The translations under genes were made by a program, and so were the position numbers. A stretch of DNA of 41,363 bases, from IMG/VR virus record IMGVR_UViG_3300009163_000072, positions 1 through 41,363 of that record; one strand, 5' to 3'. The notes below the pieces were generated by a model, which worked only from the letters and a program-made list of their open reading frames with translations, was not told the origin of the DNA and made no database searches. Positions 16,533 through 24,147 of this stretch are shown in pieces. Each line of letters opens with the position of its first letter. Positions within the stretch are counted from its first letter, which is position 1. The DNA comes from a virus.

Positions 16533-18941
16533 TCAAAAGTAATCAAAAGTACCAAATAAATCACTATCAATTTTAGAAGCTTGTTCATTCATTTCTACAA
16601 ATTTAGGGTATAATGACTTACTTCCCAAAAGTGCATAGCCTCCAGCCGTAAAAATATCGTACTTTGTCATCTCTGACCTTCCGTCAATATTTGCCGTTTC
16701 CTCTAAAATTTCAATATGATTCTCATACTCACAACCGTCCTTTAAGTACTGTTCCCATGTATCAAAGATATCCTGTTTTGCTGAGTTGTTAGATCCATCC
16801 GTGGTAATTCTACCCGGCAATGGCTTCTTCTCCCCCTGCTCATTCATATCATACAATAGGTAACCACTTAGCTTCCATTCTAAGAAGTGTTCGTAGAGGT
16901 GAGTAATGTTCATCTCAGGATATAACATGGCTCCATAAAACACGCAAGCCTTTGCCATATCGTCAGCATACTCCTCTCTACCTACATCTCTTTGTTTGTA
17001 AGTAAGTACAAATTTATCACTATTCCATTGACTACGCAATTTTATTTCAGTACCATTATCACCATCGGTAGACATGTCTCTCTTATAAAACATAGCTCCT
17101 GCGTGGTACGACTTCTTCTTACCACTAACTTCATGAGTCTCGTATTTCGCTGGATCGGCCCCTAATACGTATCTATTCATTACATTCCATGACGGTCTCC
17201 ACGACTCGGTATCTGTATCCCACTCCTTTAAATTACGAAGGCCATGCGGAGGGAGATGAGATATAATAAATTTACCTTCTTCTGTTTCTTTCAATATAAC
17301 ACGGGATCCACGGCCTGATTCCCATTCAAAATTATATTTTCTTGTGAGATGAGGTTGGAATGTAAGCTCGCTAATTCTTCTTCTAATTTTCAATACAGGG
17401 AAGGACGAATCTCTTGATGCCGACATAAAACACTCCTTCAGTGTGAATGGGAAGTTTTGCATCTCTTCAATCAAGCCTGTCTGATCATCACTATCTTCAA
17501 ATGATTTTCTTTTGTTTTTCAAATATGTCTTAGCCCCAATGGACACCATACGGCCATCACTATTTTTAACAGGTCTCTTTGGATCATCAACAATGGAGTT
17601 GCCAAATTCATCAATAAAACCATCGAGTCCATCGTATGCCGGGAAAAATATTGTGAATAAACCTGAGGCTGTCTGACCATTGTCATTTCTAGATTCAAAC
17701 TTAGAGGCAAGGATAAGTCGCTTCATCTGGTCTCCACCACCCTTCTCCATTTCACCTAAGGTAGATGTTAGAAGACCAAGGCCGTGGATGTAAGGACCTT
17801 GAGCAAGACACTTCATAACAACCCTCCACCTGTCAATAATATTCACGTTAATACCATTCTTAGGATCAACCTTACCTACCTCATCATGGTGGATGAAGTG
17901 GAGCTTCTCCATATCGTATGCTCTCTCCCCTGAAGGGCGGTGATTAATCCAACCCTCGTGTGGAGGGAGAGAGGTTGTTCCAACACCTCCTGCCGTTCTA
18001 TTAGCTGGGGCAGTGAATTGTATTGCCTCTTTTGGGACAGAGGATCCCTCAGTCATTAACTTAAAAAAGAACGGCATCCTGCGGAGACGCTTTGCAATAT
18101 GATCCACAAAAACTTGCGTGGAGTGGTAGTCAGACATGCTCTGTATTCCACCAAAACGCTGTATCCCCATGGTTGCCGTTATGTACCAATTTAAAAATCC
18201 TGCACGTGATGTGGCTCCCTCTCTTCGATGCTTAGGGTAAATAACTCCGTACATCGTCCTTTCCCCAGTATCAACAATAAAGTTTCCTTCCTCAACGTAA
18301 CACTGAGTATTAATATCTTTAAATTCATCAACGCTTTTCTTATTGTTAAAGTATCTAACAAATGACTCGCTGCCATCTGTATAAACTACCTTAAACTTAA
18401 ATACTCCATCACGTGTTGTGTACGAGTACATTACACCTGCAAACCATCTTCTATCTCTATCTCTATACTCAGGCAATCCGTCTCTATTCTTAGGATTGCC
18501 AATTGGCCAGAAGTTTAAGTACGTGTACATACAACCGGGTATGTACGTAGGTTTACCATTGTTAAAAAAGAAATATCCTTTGTAATGTCTTCTTACTTGT
18601 TTCTTAATCCAGATGATTTCTTTTGAGTAGTATGCGGCATTGCTAAATAACTCTTCGTCTATATCTTCAAGACGAATAACCTCCTTAGGCTTGATTTGTT
18701 TTTTCTTTCTAATTACAGCCTCTATATCCTTTAATTTAGCCGGCATCTCTTGATACTGAAACTTTTGTTTTTCAGGAGATACTCCGTAACCATCTATTTT
18801 TTTTATCGCCTCTTCGTATGGTAAATTGTAATACTCTTCAGGTGTTGATACCGGGACTTCAATTTTAAATAAATCCTCATCGTCCGTATTTAAAAATACA
18901 GACTTGTCAGCTACTTGATATGGGTACTTACTATCACGCAT
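16533..18941 (-). CDS. Terminase large subunit, 802 aa
   Basis: DNA-packaging motor. An ATPase-like Walker A variant is seen at about residues 239-247 (RREGATSRA), Walker B at about 347-357 (LHFIHHDEVGK, with catalytic DE) and a coupling motif near 389 (LLTSTLGEM). The C-terminal nuclease half contains an Asp-containing strand (YVLGADPAKYE) near residue 580 and further acidic positions (TTDGSNNSAKQDIFDTWEQY). The length, about 800 aa, is long compared with many terminases but normal for crAss-like phages. The ATG overlaps the upstream candidate small subunit by 8 nt. The motif order is clear; the exact nuclease residues were not verified. Confidence 0.85.
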   Translation of the reverse strand: MRDSKYPYQVADKSVFLNTDDEDLFKIEVPVSTPEEYYNLPYEEAIKKIDGYGVSPEKQKFQYQEMPAKLKDIEAVIRKKKQIKPKEVIRLEDIDEELFSNAAYYSKEIIWIKKQVRRHYKGYFFFNNGKPTYIPGCMYTYLNFWPIGNPKNRDGLPEYRDRDRRWFAGVMYSYTTRDGVFKFKVVYTDGSESFVRYFNNKKSVDEFKDINTQCYVEEGNFIVDTGERTMYGVIYPKHRREGATSRAGFLNWYITATMGIQRFGGIQSMSDYHSTQVFVDHIAKRLRRMPFFFKLMTEGSSVPKEAIQFTAPANRTAGGVGTTSLPPHEGWINHRPSGERAYDMEKLHFIHHDEVGKVDPKNGINVNIIDRWRVVMKCLAQGPYIHGLGLLTSTLGEMEKGGGDQMKRLILASKFESRNDNGQTASGLFTIFFPAYDGLDGFIDEFGNSIVDDPKRPVKNSDGRMVSIGAKTYLKNKRKSFEDSDDQTGLIEEMQNFPFTLKECFMSASRDSSFPVLKIRRRISELTFQPHLTRKYNFEWESGRGSRVILKETEEGKFIISHLPPHGLRNLKEWDTDTESWRPSWNVMNRYVLGADPAKYETHEVSGKKKSYHAGAMFYKRDMSTDGDNGTEIKLRSQWNSDKFVLTYKQRDVGREEYADDMAKACVFYGAMLYPEMNITHLYEHFLEWKLSGYLLYDMNEQGEKKPLPGRITTDGSNNSAKQDIFDTWEQYLKDGCEYENHIEILEETANIDGRSEMTKYDIFTAGGYALLGSKSLYPKFVEMNEQASKIDSDLFGTFDYF

Positions 18942-19599
18942 CTATGTCAGGGAACACATCCCCCTTGTCTTGAAATTCACGAATATACTCTTCAGGTCTG
19001 ATGCCTAGTGAGTCGAGTAAGGTAAACTCAGTTAACTCATCATCAAGGTCCTTGCTTTTTTCTCCCTGTAAAAATTGATTCTTGGAGGAGGTGATTTGAC
19101 TCATGGTCATATTAATAATCTCCCTTCGAGTCTTCTCTGCTTGAACGATCTTTGCTTGAGCAACTTCATCCTCTGCCTCTAGTTTAATCTCTAGCTCAGT
19201 GTAACGCAAGAGAGCCTCTTCGGCAGACTTCCACACCATGTACTGCTCACCACCCATAAGTAACAAGAAGTGTATTGCCCTTCTATTCACTCCCTTAATT
19301 TTCCAAGATAACATATCTGTAATGTGCTTTGGATAAGGAGGCTCAATATTTAAGCACTGCATAGCCCATGTCTTCCTTCTCTTCAAATCTGGTATCCCCT
19401 GTCCAGGAGATCCAAGGTCATACATAAATATTAAATATCTCAAAACAAGATCTGGATCCAATGCTTTGGGTAAATCATTTGCCGAGAATACTATGGAGAA
19501 TTTAGAAAGATCTGAAAATTCAAATAGGACCGGCTGATCCATAGGTATCTTATGGATCGGATATTTTAATTTCTCAAATTCAGTACTATCGAATTTCAT
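18934..19599 (-). CDS. Putative terminase small subunit, 221 aa
   Basis: A soluble protein with a helical, Glu/Lys-rich C-terminal half (EEALLRYTELEIKLEAEDEV; KIVQAEKTRREIINMTMSQI) that looks like an oligomerising coiled coil, and an N-terminal half with an aromatic-rich domain. It overlaps the large terminase start by 8 nt and the preceding 209-aa gene by 14 nt, so the three are translated together. Small terminases recognise DNA and load the motor, and they are usually just upstream of the large subunit. The assignment is from position and coiled-coil content, without a recognised DNA-binding motif. Confidence 0.5.
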   Translation of the reverse strand: MKFDSTEFEKLKYPIHKIPMDQPVLFEFSDLSKFSIVFSANDLPKALDPDLVLRYLIFMYDLGSPGQGIPDLKRRKTWAMQCLNIEPPYPKHITDMLSWKIKGVNRRAIHFLLLMGGEQYMVWKSAEEALLRYTELEIKLEAEDEVAQAKIVQAEKTRREIINMTMSQITSSKNQFLQGEKSKDLDDELTEFTLLDSLGIRPEEYIREFQDKGDVFPDIDA

Positions 19600-20215
19600 A
19601 GCCCATTACATCATTGTGTCTAATTAAGAAATATCTCTCATCAAGCTTTTTATTTAAATGAGCCTCAAGTGGAACACCACGATCTTTTCTTACCTTAACA
19701 TGCCACCCCTCTTGAGGAATAGCATCGGTACCAAAGGCACTCTCTTTTAATGGACTAGGACCGCCTACTTTAATTATCCTCCACACATCTTTTTCAAAAG
19801 TGTCTTCTTCATCCTTATCAATCGTAATAACAAACTCACTTTTCTTTTTATCTTGTAAAGCTGGGAGAACTAAACAGAATCCGTTAGGAATAATCATTTC
19901 TCCATCACGTATTGTAAGATAAACCATTTCTGGATTGGCAAGATGAACTTGAGCATTCCCATCAAACATGATTCTATTTGACGATCCGTATACACCACAC
20001 ATTTCTCGAATCTCATTGTACTTGATAAATACACTATCCCCCTTTTTCCAAGTCAAATAATCGGAGTGTACTGTACAATCAATGTTTGTCCAATACTCTG
20101 CATCTTGACCGTTTTGGTGAAGTGACATATGTATTCTAGTGTCACCTATGTTAAAACCCGTAACTAAATGATTTCCATCATTTAAAATAACAGGTAAATA
20201 ATTCAAATACTTCAT
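19586..20215 (-). CDS. Unknown protein at the head of the assembly block, possibly GroES-like, 209 aa
   Basis: First gene of the packaging/assembly operon. It is beta-rich, with segments such as IIPNGFCLVLPALQDKKKSE and HVKVRKDRGVPLEAHLNKKL followed by YFLIRHNDVMGYEIR. The pattern of short strands, a mobile charged loop and an xxVRxxD-like end recalls GroES/gp31-type co-chaperonins, which help fold capsid proteins, and such genes can sit beside head genes. The similarity is weak and by eye only; a packaging accessory role is equally possible. Confidence 0.35.
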   Translation of the reverse strand: MKYLNYLPVILNDGNHLVTGFNIGDTRIHMSLHQNGQDAEYWTNIDCTVHSDYLTWKKGDSVFIKYNEIREMCGVYGSSNRIMFDGNAQVHLANPEMVYLTIRDGEMIIPNGFCLVLPALQDKKKSEFVITIDKDEEDTFEKDVWRIIKVGGPSPLKESAFGTDAIPQEGWHVKVRKDRGVPLEAHLNKKLDERYFLIRHNDVMGYEIR

Positions 20216-20245
20216 ATAATGTTTTTTTCGTGTGTGAAATTGAAA

Positions 20246-20253
20246 TACTTTTG
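20246..20253 (+). promoter_or_regulatory. TAnnTTTG promoter facing right
   Basis: TACTTTTG matches the Bacteroidota -7 element TAnnTTTG on the plus strand, although the neighbouring genes on both sides are on the minus strand. It lies about 55 nt upstream of a plus-oriented intrinsic terminator. The upstream element at the usual distance is weak (GTTT). Confidence 0.45.
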
Positions 20254-20259
20254 TATAGG

Positions 20260-20330
20260 GCTGTTCTGGTCCTATAATGTGTGTTTTTTATTTGTGTGCA
20301 GAAAGTGGGAACAACGGTTCCCATTTTTTG
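20260..20330 (+). ncRNA. Candidate small RNA ending in an intrinsic terminator
   Basis: Transcription from the TACTTTTG element would start near 20260 and stop at a hairpin with GGGAAC (20307-20312), loop AACG and GTTCCC (20317-20322), followed by TTTTTT (20324-20329). That gives an RNA of about 70 nt with no reading frame. It runs antisense to the leader of the large minus-strand assembly operon (its first gene starts at 20215), so it could pair with that message. The inverted repeat could also be an operator. Promoter plus terminator are visible; the RNA itself is inferred. Confidence 0.4.
20307..20329 (+). terminator. Intrinsic terminator, plus orientation
   Basis: A 6-bp stem (7 bp with the flanking T/A pair) of GGGAAC and GTTCCC around AACG is followed by ATTTTTT on the plus strand. 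No plus-strand gene ends here, so it most likely ends the candidate small RNA. On the minus strand no T run follows, so it is not a stop for the metallophosphoesterase message. Confidence 0.7.
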
Positions 20331-20446
20331 TTAGTGATCTTTTACGTGTGTAAACTTAGGAGACAACAATATTGCCTCTCTCGTATTCCCTGTCTCATAG
20401 GCAGTGCCAAATGACAAAATGTATAATTTCATTGCTTTATTTTTTT

Positions 20447-21604
20447 TTATCTAACATTGCTCTGTAAATATCCTTCAAGACCTTCATCGTGATTCCAGAT
20501 AAAAGCCTGAGCTGTTCTTAATGCTTGATATCCCATCTTCCTATGCCATTCGTCTAATGCACAAATTGAAGGAAGGAATCTCACCTTAACACCCCGGTAT
20601 TCATTCACCTGTTCTTTATGGTAATGTCCACAATGAGCTTCTCTAAATTCAGTTGTCGCAAACATCTCCGGTTGCTCAGTTGCCATTATTAGTGGCATGT
20701 CAGAAGGCTTTTCGTTATCTCCATGAGTAAACATTATCATGTTTTTACCGTACCTATAATATTTCCTAGGCATTGTAGAGTTATCTACAGTGACATTCGG
20801 ATCGTTGCGATACCACCCTGCTAGGACATCTCCAGCATAAAACATTCTCTCATAGTCATGGTTTCCTGATACAACAATGATATCAACAGGAGCCACGTCT
20901 TTCAAGAAGTCTACTGCTCTAATTATTAAAGTCCAGTAACCTTTAAATGATTCTTTCCATCCAAGAACATCATGCTGAGGGGTACCTTTTGTTGTAGCCA
21001 TTCTCATGCCGTCTGTATTCATCCCATCGTTTCCAATTGGAAGAAGAATCTTCTCTATATTTATACCCCTTCCTTTGTTGACTAAATCTTCAATTGTGTC
21101 AAGGAATTGTTTCTCCATTTCTTCTAGGGTGATATCTGTTAACTTTCCATAGTGAATGTCAGGCAAAGAAATTTCAAGAGTTGACTTCACTTTGTAGTCA
21201 GGCCCTCGACCTTTAGTTATTACTCTAGCTTTAGGACTGTAACTAGCTGCAAACTCTTCAATATCTTTTTGAATTTCTTCAGCTCTCCTCTCACTTTTCG
21301 TTACTACAGAGAACCGCTGTTCTCCCTTCATGTTTTGCCAGTATTTAACAGAATTAACCATTGAGTGATCAATACCGTTTTTATCTAAATACTGTTCGAA
21401 CTCAGTTATAACATTATCGGAATCGTTGGATAGCTCAACCTTCACAACCTTTCCATCAACTTTTTTTCTTTCGGATCTAACAGTATTTAAAGCTGATGTA
21501 GCGTCCTTCAAACTAACCTTAAATTTTCTCGCTATATAACTTGGACCTGACTTTAAGTAACCTGGCCTGGCGTGGAGTATCTGTACTAGTTGTTGTATTG
21601 TCAT
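20447..21604 (-). CDS. Metallophosphoesterase with N-terminal helix-turn-helix, 385 aa
   Basis: Calcineurin-like phosphoesterase motifs occur in order: DIHYG (near residue 150), GND (near 188), GNHD (near 248), HGD (near 293) and GHYH (near 325), the residues that bind two metal ions. The first ~45 residues (MTIQQLVQILHARPGYLKSG) look like a winged-helix or helix-turn-helix segment, and about 60 residues of linker with Lys/Glu follow. The family includes SbcD/Mre11-type nucleases and phosphatases; phage members are often near replication genes. Which substrate it uses cannot be told. It is transcribed on the minus strand, 31 nt after the 113-aa gene. Confidence 0.85.
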   Translation of the reverse strand: MTIQQLVQILHARPGYLKSGPSYIARKFKVSLKDATSALNTVRSERKKVDGKVVKVELSNDSDNVITEFEQYLDKNGIDHSMVNSVKYWQNMKGEQRFSVVTKSERRAEEIQKDIEEFAASYSPKARVITKGRGPDYKVKSTLEISLPDIHYGKLTDITLEEMEKQFLDTIEDLVNKGRGINIEKILLPIGNDGMNTDGMRMATTKGTPQHDVLGWKESFKGYWTLIIRAVDFLKDVAPVDIIVVSGNHDYERMFYAGDVLAGWYRNDPNVTVDNSTMPRKYYRYGKNMIMFTHGDNEKPSDMPLIMATEQPEMFATTEFREAHCGHYHKEQVNEYRGVKVRFLPSICALDEWHRKMGYQALRTAQAFIWNHDEGLEGYLQSNVR

Positions 21605-21635
21605 ATAGCTTATTTAAATATTTTCAAACTACACC

Positions 21636-21977
21636 TCACTTAGTGTTGTTATGAGCTTCGTTTGATTTTAATAAAGTAAAATATTCTACAAAAGTTTTGT
21701 ATGGAGAGTCAACTATCAGAGGCTCGCTAGAACCTATTAAATATATCAATGTTCTTGATCCTATTGATGCGGAACCGTCATTTCTAAACTCAACATCTGC
21801 CTGAATAGCAGTTACTTTAGTTACGTCAAAAATAATAGGTACGTAATCCGTATACAGGCCTTGGCTGGGGTTTGCCTCAATCTCTTCTTCGCTATTCCAA
21901 ACTACACAATACGTGCTGCAAAGAACCGGTAATGGTACAGATTCTTCTTGTTCTTTCTTTTTGGATTTGAAAAACAT
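21636..21977 (-). CDS. Unknown 113-aa protein
   Basis: The start is placed at 21977 (MFFKSKKKEQEESVPLPV); a longer frame to 22238 would overlap the DUF3127-like gene and run through its terminator, so it is rejected. The N-terminus is Lys/Glu-rich. The remaining part is a beta-rich domain with DYVPIIFDVTKVTAIQADVE and ends in SNEAHNNTK. No family is recognised. It sits between the single-strand-binding-like gene and the metallophosphoesterase, with its own weak promoter, and may be co-transcribed with the latter. Confidence 0.6.
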   Translation of the reverse strand: MFFKSKKKEQEESVPLPVLCSTYCVVWNSEEEIEANPSQGLYTDYVPIIFDVTKVTAIQADVEFRNDGSASIGSRTLIYLIGSSEPLIVDSPYKTFVEYFTLLKSNEAHNNTK

Positions 21978-21992
21978 AGATTTTATTTTATC

Positions 21993-22000
21993 CAAAAATA
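21993..22000 (-). promoter_or_regulatory. TAnnTTTG promoter for the 113-aa gene
   Basis: On the minus strand TATTTTTG fits TAnnTTTG, 16 nt upstream of the ATG at 21977. It lies inside the T-rich tail of the preceding terminator, so part of the match may be due to that run. Confidence 0.35.
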
Positions 22001-22024
22001 CAAAAATCCCCCTAAACAAGGGGG
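22001..22024 (-). terminator. Intrinsic terminator after the DUF3127-like gene
   Basis: On the minus strand CCCCCT, loop TGTTT and AGGGGG form a 6-bp stem (plus 22008-22024), followed by ATTTTTG. It lies 14 nt after the stop at 22039 and separates that message from the 113-aa gene. Confidence 0.85.
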
Positions 22025-22038
22025 ACTTTCTTTTTGAC

Positions 22039-22383
22039 TTAGAACGGGAGGTCGTTTTCGTCTTTATTTTGGCTTGTGGTATGAGGGGCGTTTTCTGTTG
22101 GGGCTGTTTCATTATTGCTTGATTTAGATTCACCTTCAATCTTCCATGCCTGTAACGAGTTGTAAACCCTTCCGTTATGCTCTCTTCCTTTGAGATTAAA
22201 CTGAACGTCAACTTCATCACCCGGTTTAAAAGGATCAATGATAAACGTGTTATTGTTTATAAGCTGAAACTCAATAAGTTCAGGGTACTTACCCTCAATC
22301 TCAATAACAAATGTTCTAACAGCAAACTTGTCACTCTTTTGTTCGGTCTGACCTACCGATTTGATTTTTCCTTTAATATTCAT
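22039..22383 (-). CDS. DUF3127-like single-strand DNA-binding protein, 114 aa
   Basis: The protein begins MNIKGKIKSVGQTEQKSDKF and has an OB-fold-like series of strands (VRTFVIEIEGKYPELIEFQL; FKPGDEVDVQFNLKGREHNG; RVYNSLQAWKIE) that matches the DUF3127 family of Bacteroidota, regarded as SSB-like. About 25 residues of Ser/Asn/Thr/Glu tail follow, ending in DLPF, the acidic-aromatic tip used by SSB to recruit partners. It would coat single-stranded DNA at the fork beside the primase-helicase and winged-helix protein across the divergent promoter. The promoter is the TATATTTG at 22403-22410, which gives a leader of about 15 nt. Confidence 0.8.
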   Translation of the reverse strand: MNIKGKIKSVGQTEQKSDKFAVRTFVIEIEGKYPELIEFQLINNNTFIIDPFKPGDEVDVQFNLKGREHNGRVYNSLQAWKIEGESKSSNNETAPTENAPHTTSQNKDENDLPF

Positions 22384-22402
22384 TTTATGTAATTTTGTTT
22401 TG

Positions 22403-22410
22403 CAAATATA
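22403..22410 (-). promoter_or_regulatory. TAnnTTTG promoter for the DUF3127-like gene
   Basis: On the minus strand TATATTTG is an exact TAnnTTTG element 20 nt upstream of the start at 22383. No clear TTTG is found at the usual upstream distance. It is divergent from the plus-strand promoter at 22488-22520. Confidence 0.6.
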
Positions 22411-22487
22411 CTTGCATTTATTTTGAATAATATATTTGAGTTTTCATAGTTTTCAACAATTCGGTGTTTGTTTGTTATTAAATTTAA

Positions 22488-22520
22488 TTTGGAATATTTG
22501 TAAGAGTATCACTACATTTG
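22488..22520 (+). promoter_or_regulatory. Promoter of the plus-strand replication module
   Basis: TTTG at 22488-22491 and TACATTTG at 22513-22520 are separated by 21 nt, the layout of a Bacteroidota -33/-7 promoter. Transcription would start near 22527 and give a leader of about 25 nt before the ATG at 22553. It is divergent from the promoter of the DUF3127-like gene. Confidence 0.75.
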
Positions 22521-22552
22521 CAAAAGTAAAAACACACATAATAGAAAATAAC

Positions 22553-22771
22553 ATGTTACACATTGACAAAAACATTCCGATCCCAGATAGTAGTGGACGA
22601 GGACGCAAGACTGAATATATCTTGCCAGAACTAGAGGTGGGAGATTCTTTCTTCGTTGAAGGAGAGACCTCAAAGTACTTAGCTAAATTGTTCTACCAAA
22701 AGAAGAAAAGAAACTACGAGTTAACCGCAAGAACTATGGATGGCGGTGTTCGTATTTGGAGAGCAGCGTAA
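22553..22771 (+). CDS. Small phage protein with a GGVRIWR C-terminus, 72 aa
   Basis: First gene rightwards. The ATG at 22553 follows the promoter closely; longer frames back to 22436 would run through it. The sequence has a Gly/Arg patch (SSGRGRKTEYILPELEVGDS), a helix with Lys/Arg (YLAKLFYQKKKRNYELT) and a C-terminus GGVRIWRAA. A similar layout (basic patch, short strand pair and RTxDGGVRxWR end) is widespread in small proteins encoded next to phage replication genes, some grouped as DUF7303. It is likely to bind nucleic acid; the exact role is unknown. Confidence 0.7.
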   Translation: MLHIDKNIPIPDSSGRGRKTEYILPELEVGDSFFVEGETSKYLAKLFYQKKKRNYELTARTMDGGVRIWRAA

Positions 22772-22786
22772 AAAGTATTACATTTG
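22755..22786 (+). promoter_or_regulatory. Internal promoter giving the structured leader
   Basis: TTTG at 22755-22758 and TACATTTG at 22779-22786, separated by 20 nt. The -33 half lies inside the 72-aa gene. Transcription is expected about 7 nt after the second element, close to 22793, which is exactly where the base-paired leader (22794) begins. Confidence 0.65.
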
Positions 22787-22793
22787 TTTCGTT

Positions 22794-22877
22794 GGAGTAG
22801 AGGCCGACAAAAACATAAAATCATTAGCCCTGTTGAATAGGTGAGTCCTCTACCTCCCTGTTCTTCGGGGCATTTTT
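22794..22877 (+). promoter_or_regulatory. Structured leader RNA with attenuator-like terminator
   Basis: GGAGTAGAGG (22794-22803) pairs with CCTCTA-C-CTCC (22847-22857) in ten base pairs with one bulged C. The enclosed 43 nt include a small hairpin near CCCTGTTGAATAGG. Then CCCTG (22856-22860), TTCTT and CGGGG (22866-22870) form a second hairpin followed by TTTTT (22873-22877), a terminator-like stop. Two C residues (22856-22857) are needed by both stems, so they exclude each other in part, as in attenuators or riboswitches. The next gene starts at 22892. No known class is recognised. Confidence 0.55.
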
Positions 22878-22891
22878 ATCTCAAAAATATT

Positions 22892-23413
22892 ATGAATACA
22901 CTTAAGGTTTTTAGAGCCATAGGTAAACACGAATTACTCATTTTTAACGAAGAGAGTCAAGTATATGTTCCAAATGGAAGGTTATGTTTTACAGATAAAG
23001 AAGTTGATGAAATCATTGAAACATTAATAAGAACAAAAGAATTTTATTTGAAGTATAAAAAATCTATAGAACAGCACGAACAAGAAATGAAAAAAGAAGC
23101 TGATAGAGAATTAGATATTGCTACTTACAACTTAATGAACAAAAAGAAAAAAAGTAGAACTACTAATTTATATGTAATGATAGACCATCATACTGGTCAT
23201 TATAAAATTGGAAGAAGTGATAGCCCTACAAAAAGAGAAGCTACTTTACTTAGTCAAAAATCATCAATAGAACTATTATTTTTTTTCCCAGGAACAACAA
23301 ATCAAGAGAAGATGTTACATGAAATTTTCAAAGATAAATGGGTTAGAGGTGAATGGTTTGATTTAACAAATAACGATTTAATGTTATTAAAAAAAATAGG
23401 AGGTTTGTTATGA
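22892..23413 (+). CDS. T5orf172/MUG113-type GIY-YIG-like protein, 173 aa
   Basis: The start is placed at the ATG at 22892 (MNTLKVFRAIGKHELLIF); a GTG at 22841 would lie within the leader. Residues 1-85 are charged and helical (EHEQEMKKEADRELDIATYN). Residues 95-165 show LYVMIDHHTGHYKIGRSDSP, then TKREATLLSQK, GTTNQEKMLHEIF and WVRGEWFDLT, matching the T5orf172/MUG113 branch of the GIY-YIG fold (tyrosine in YVM and YKIG, arginine in KRE, glutamate in EKMLHEIF). These are nuclease-like modules in phage and host proteins; whether this one cuts is unknown. It overlaps the next gene by 4 nt. Confidence 0.75.
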   Translation: MNTLKVFRAIGKHELLIFNEESQVYVPNGRLCFTDKEVDEIIETLIRTKEFYLKYKKSIEQHEQEMKKEADRELDIATYNLMNKKKKSRTTNLYVMIDHHTGHYKIGRSDSPTKREATLLSQKSSIELLFFFPGTTNQEKMLHEIFKDKWVRGEWFDLTNNDLMLLKKIGGLL

Positions 23414-24147
23414 GTTTACATTCATTTGAAGTTAATCATGCCAAGGAGTATGGTTTAGCAGAAGCAGTCTTAATCAAGAACTTTAAGTTTTGGATTGAAC
23501 ACAACATTGATCAGAAGTATAATTTTAAGGACGGGAGGACTTGGACTTATATCTCATTAAAAGAACTTGCCAAGAACTTTGAGTATCTCTCAGAGAAACA
23601 AGTAAGAACTGCCATTGATCATTTAGTTGCCGATGGTGTATTAATGAAAGGGAACTACAATAAACTTGCTATTGATAAGACTTTATGGTATGCATTTATT
23701 GATGAAAAGAAGTTCATTAAACCATATGACGTGACGGAAAACCCATCTGCCCCAAGGGGCAATCGAGCGGCCCCTGAGGTCAAAGCAATACCAGATACAC
23801 TAAACATATACAGTAATACAAATACTACTAATACTAATACTATGGCAAAAAAATCGAAATCAAGTTCGGTGCCACCTAGTTTAGAAGAAGTGAAATTGTA
23901 TTTTAAGGAAAAGGGATACCAAGAAAATGTGGCAATAAAGGCATTTGAATATTACTCATCTAATGATTGGAGAGATAAAAACGACTCTCCTGTAAAAAAT
24001 TGGAGGTTGAAAATGCATGTCTGGTTTAAGGACAGTGCCAAAATTCAAGAAGAAAAGATTAAGGTGAGAGATTTTTTCGGAAGCGTACATTATAAAACAC
24101 AACAGGAAATAGACAGAGCTGAACCAGGATACTTCAAACAAATATGA
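23410..24147 (+). CDS. Winged-helix replication protein (DnaD/replisome-organiser type), 245 aa
   Basis: The N-terminal half is a winged-helix domain: VNHAKEYGLAEAVLIKNFKF, TWTYISLKELAKNFEYLSEK and QVRTAIDHLVADGVL give the helices and recognition helix. A Ser/Asn/Thr linker (about residues 125-155) follows, then a C-terminal helical segment (SLEEVKLYFKEKGYQENVAI; AFEYYSSNDWRDKNDSP) that resembles the C-terminal region of phage replication-initiation proteins. It overlaps the primase-helicase start (ATGA) and is likely to load it on DNA. The class is typical of phages; homology was judged by eye. Confidence 0.7.
   Translation: MSLHSFEVNHAKEYGLAEAVLIKNFKFWIEHNIDQKYNFKDGRTWTYISLKELAKNFEYLSEKQVRTAIDHLVADGVLMKGNYNKLAIDKTLWYAFIDEKKFIKPYDVTENPSAPRGNRAAPEVKAIPDTLNIYSNTNTTNTNTMAKKSKSSSVPPSLEEVKLYFKEKGYQENVAIKAFEYYSSNDWRDKNDSPVKNWRLKMHVWFKDSAKIQEEKIKVRDFFGSVHYKTQQEIDRAEPGYFKQI

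Noticed and set aside
21978-22238. Longer start for the 113-aa gene
   Set aside because: It overlaps the DUF3127-like gene in another frame and crosses its terminator.
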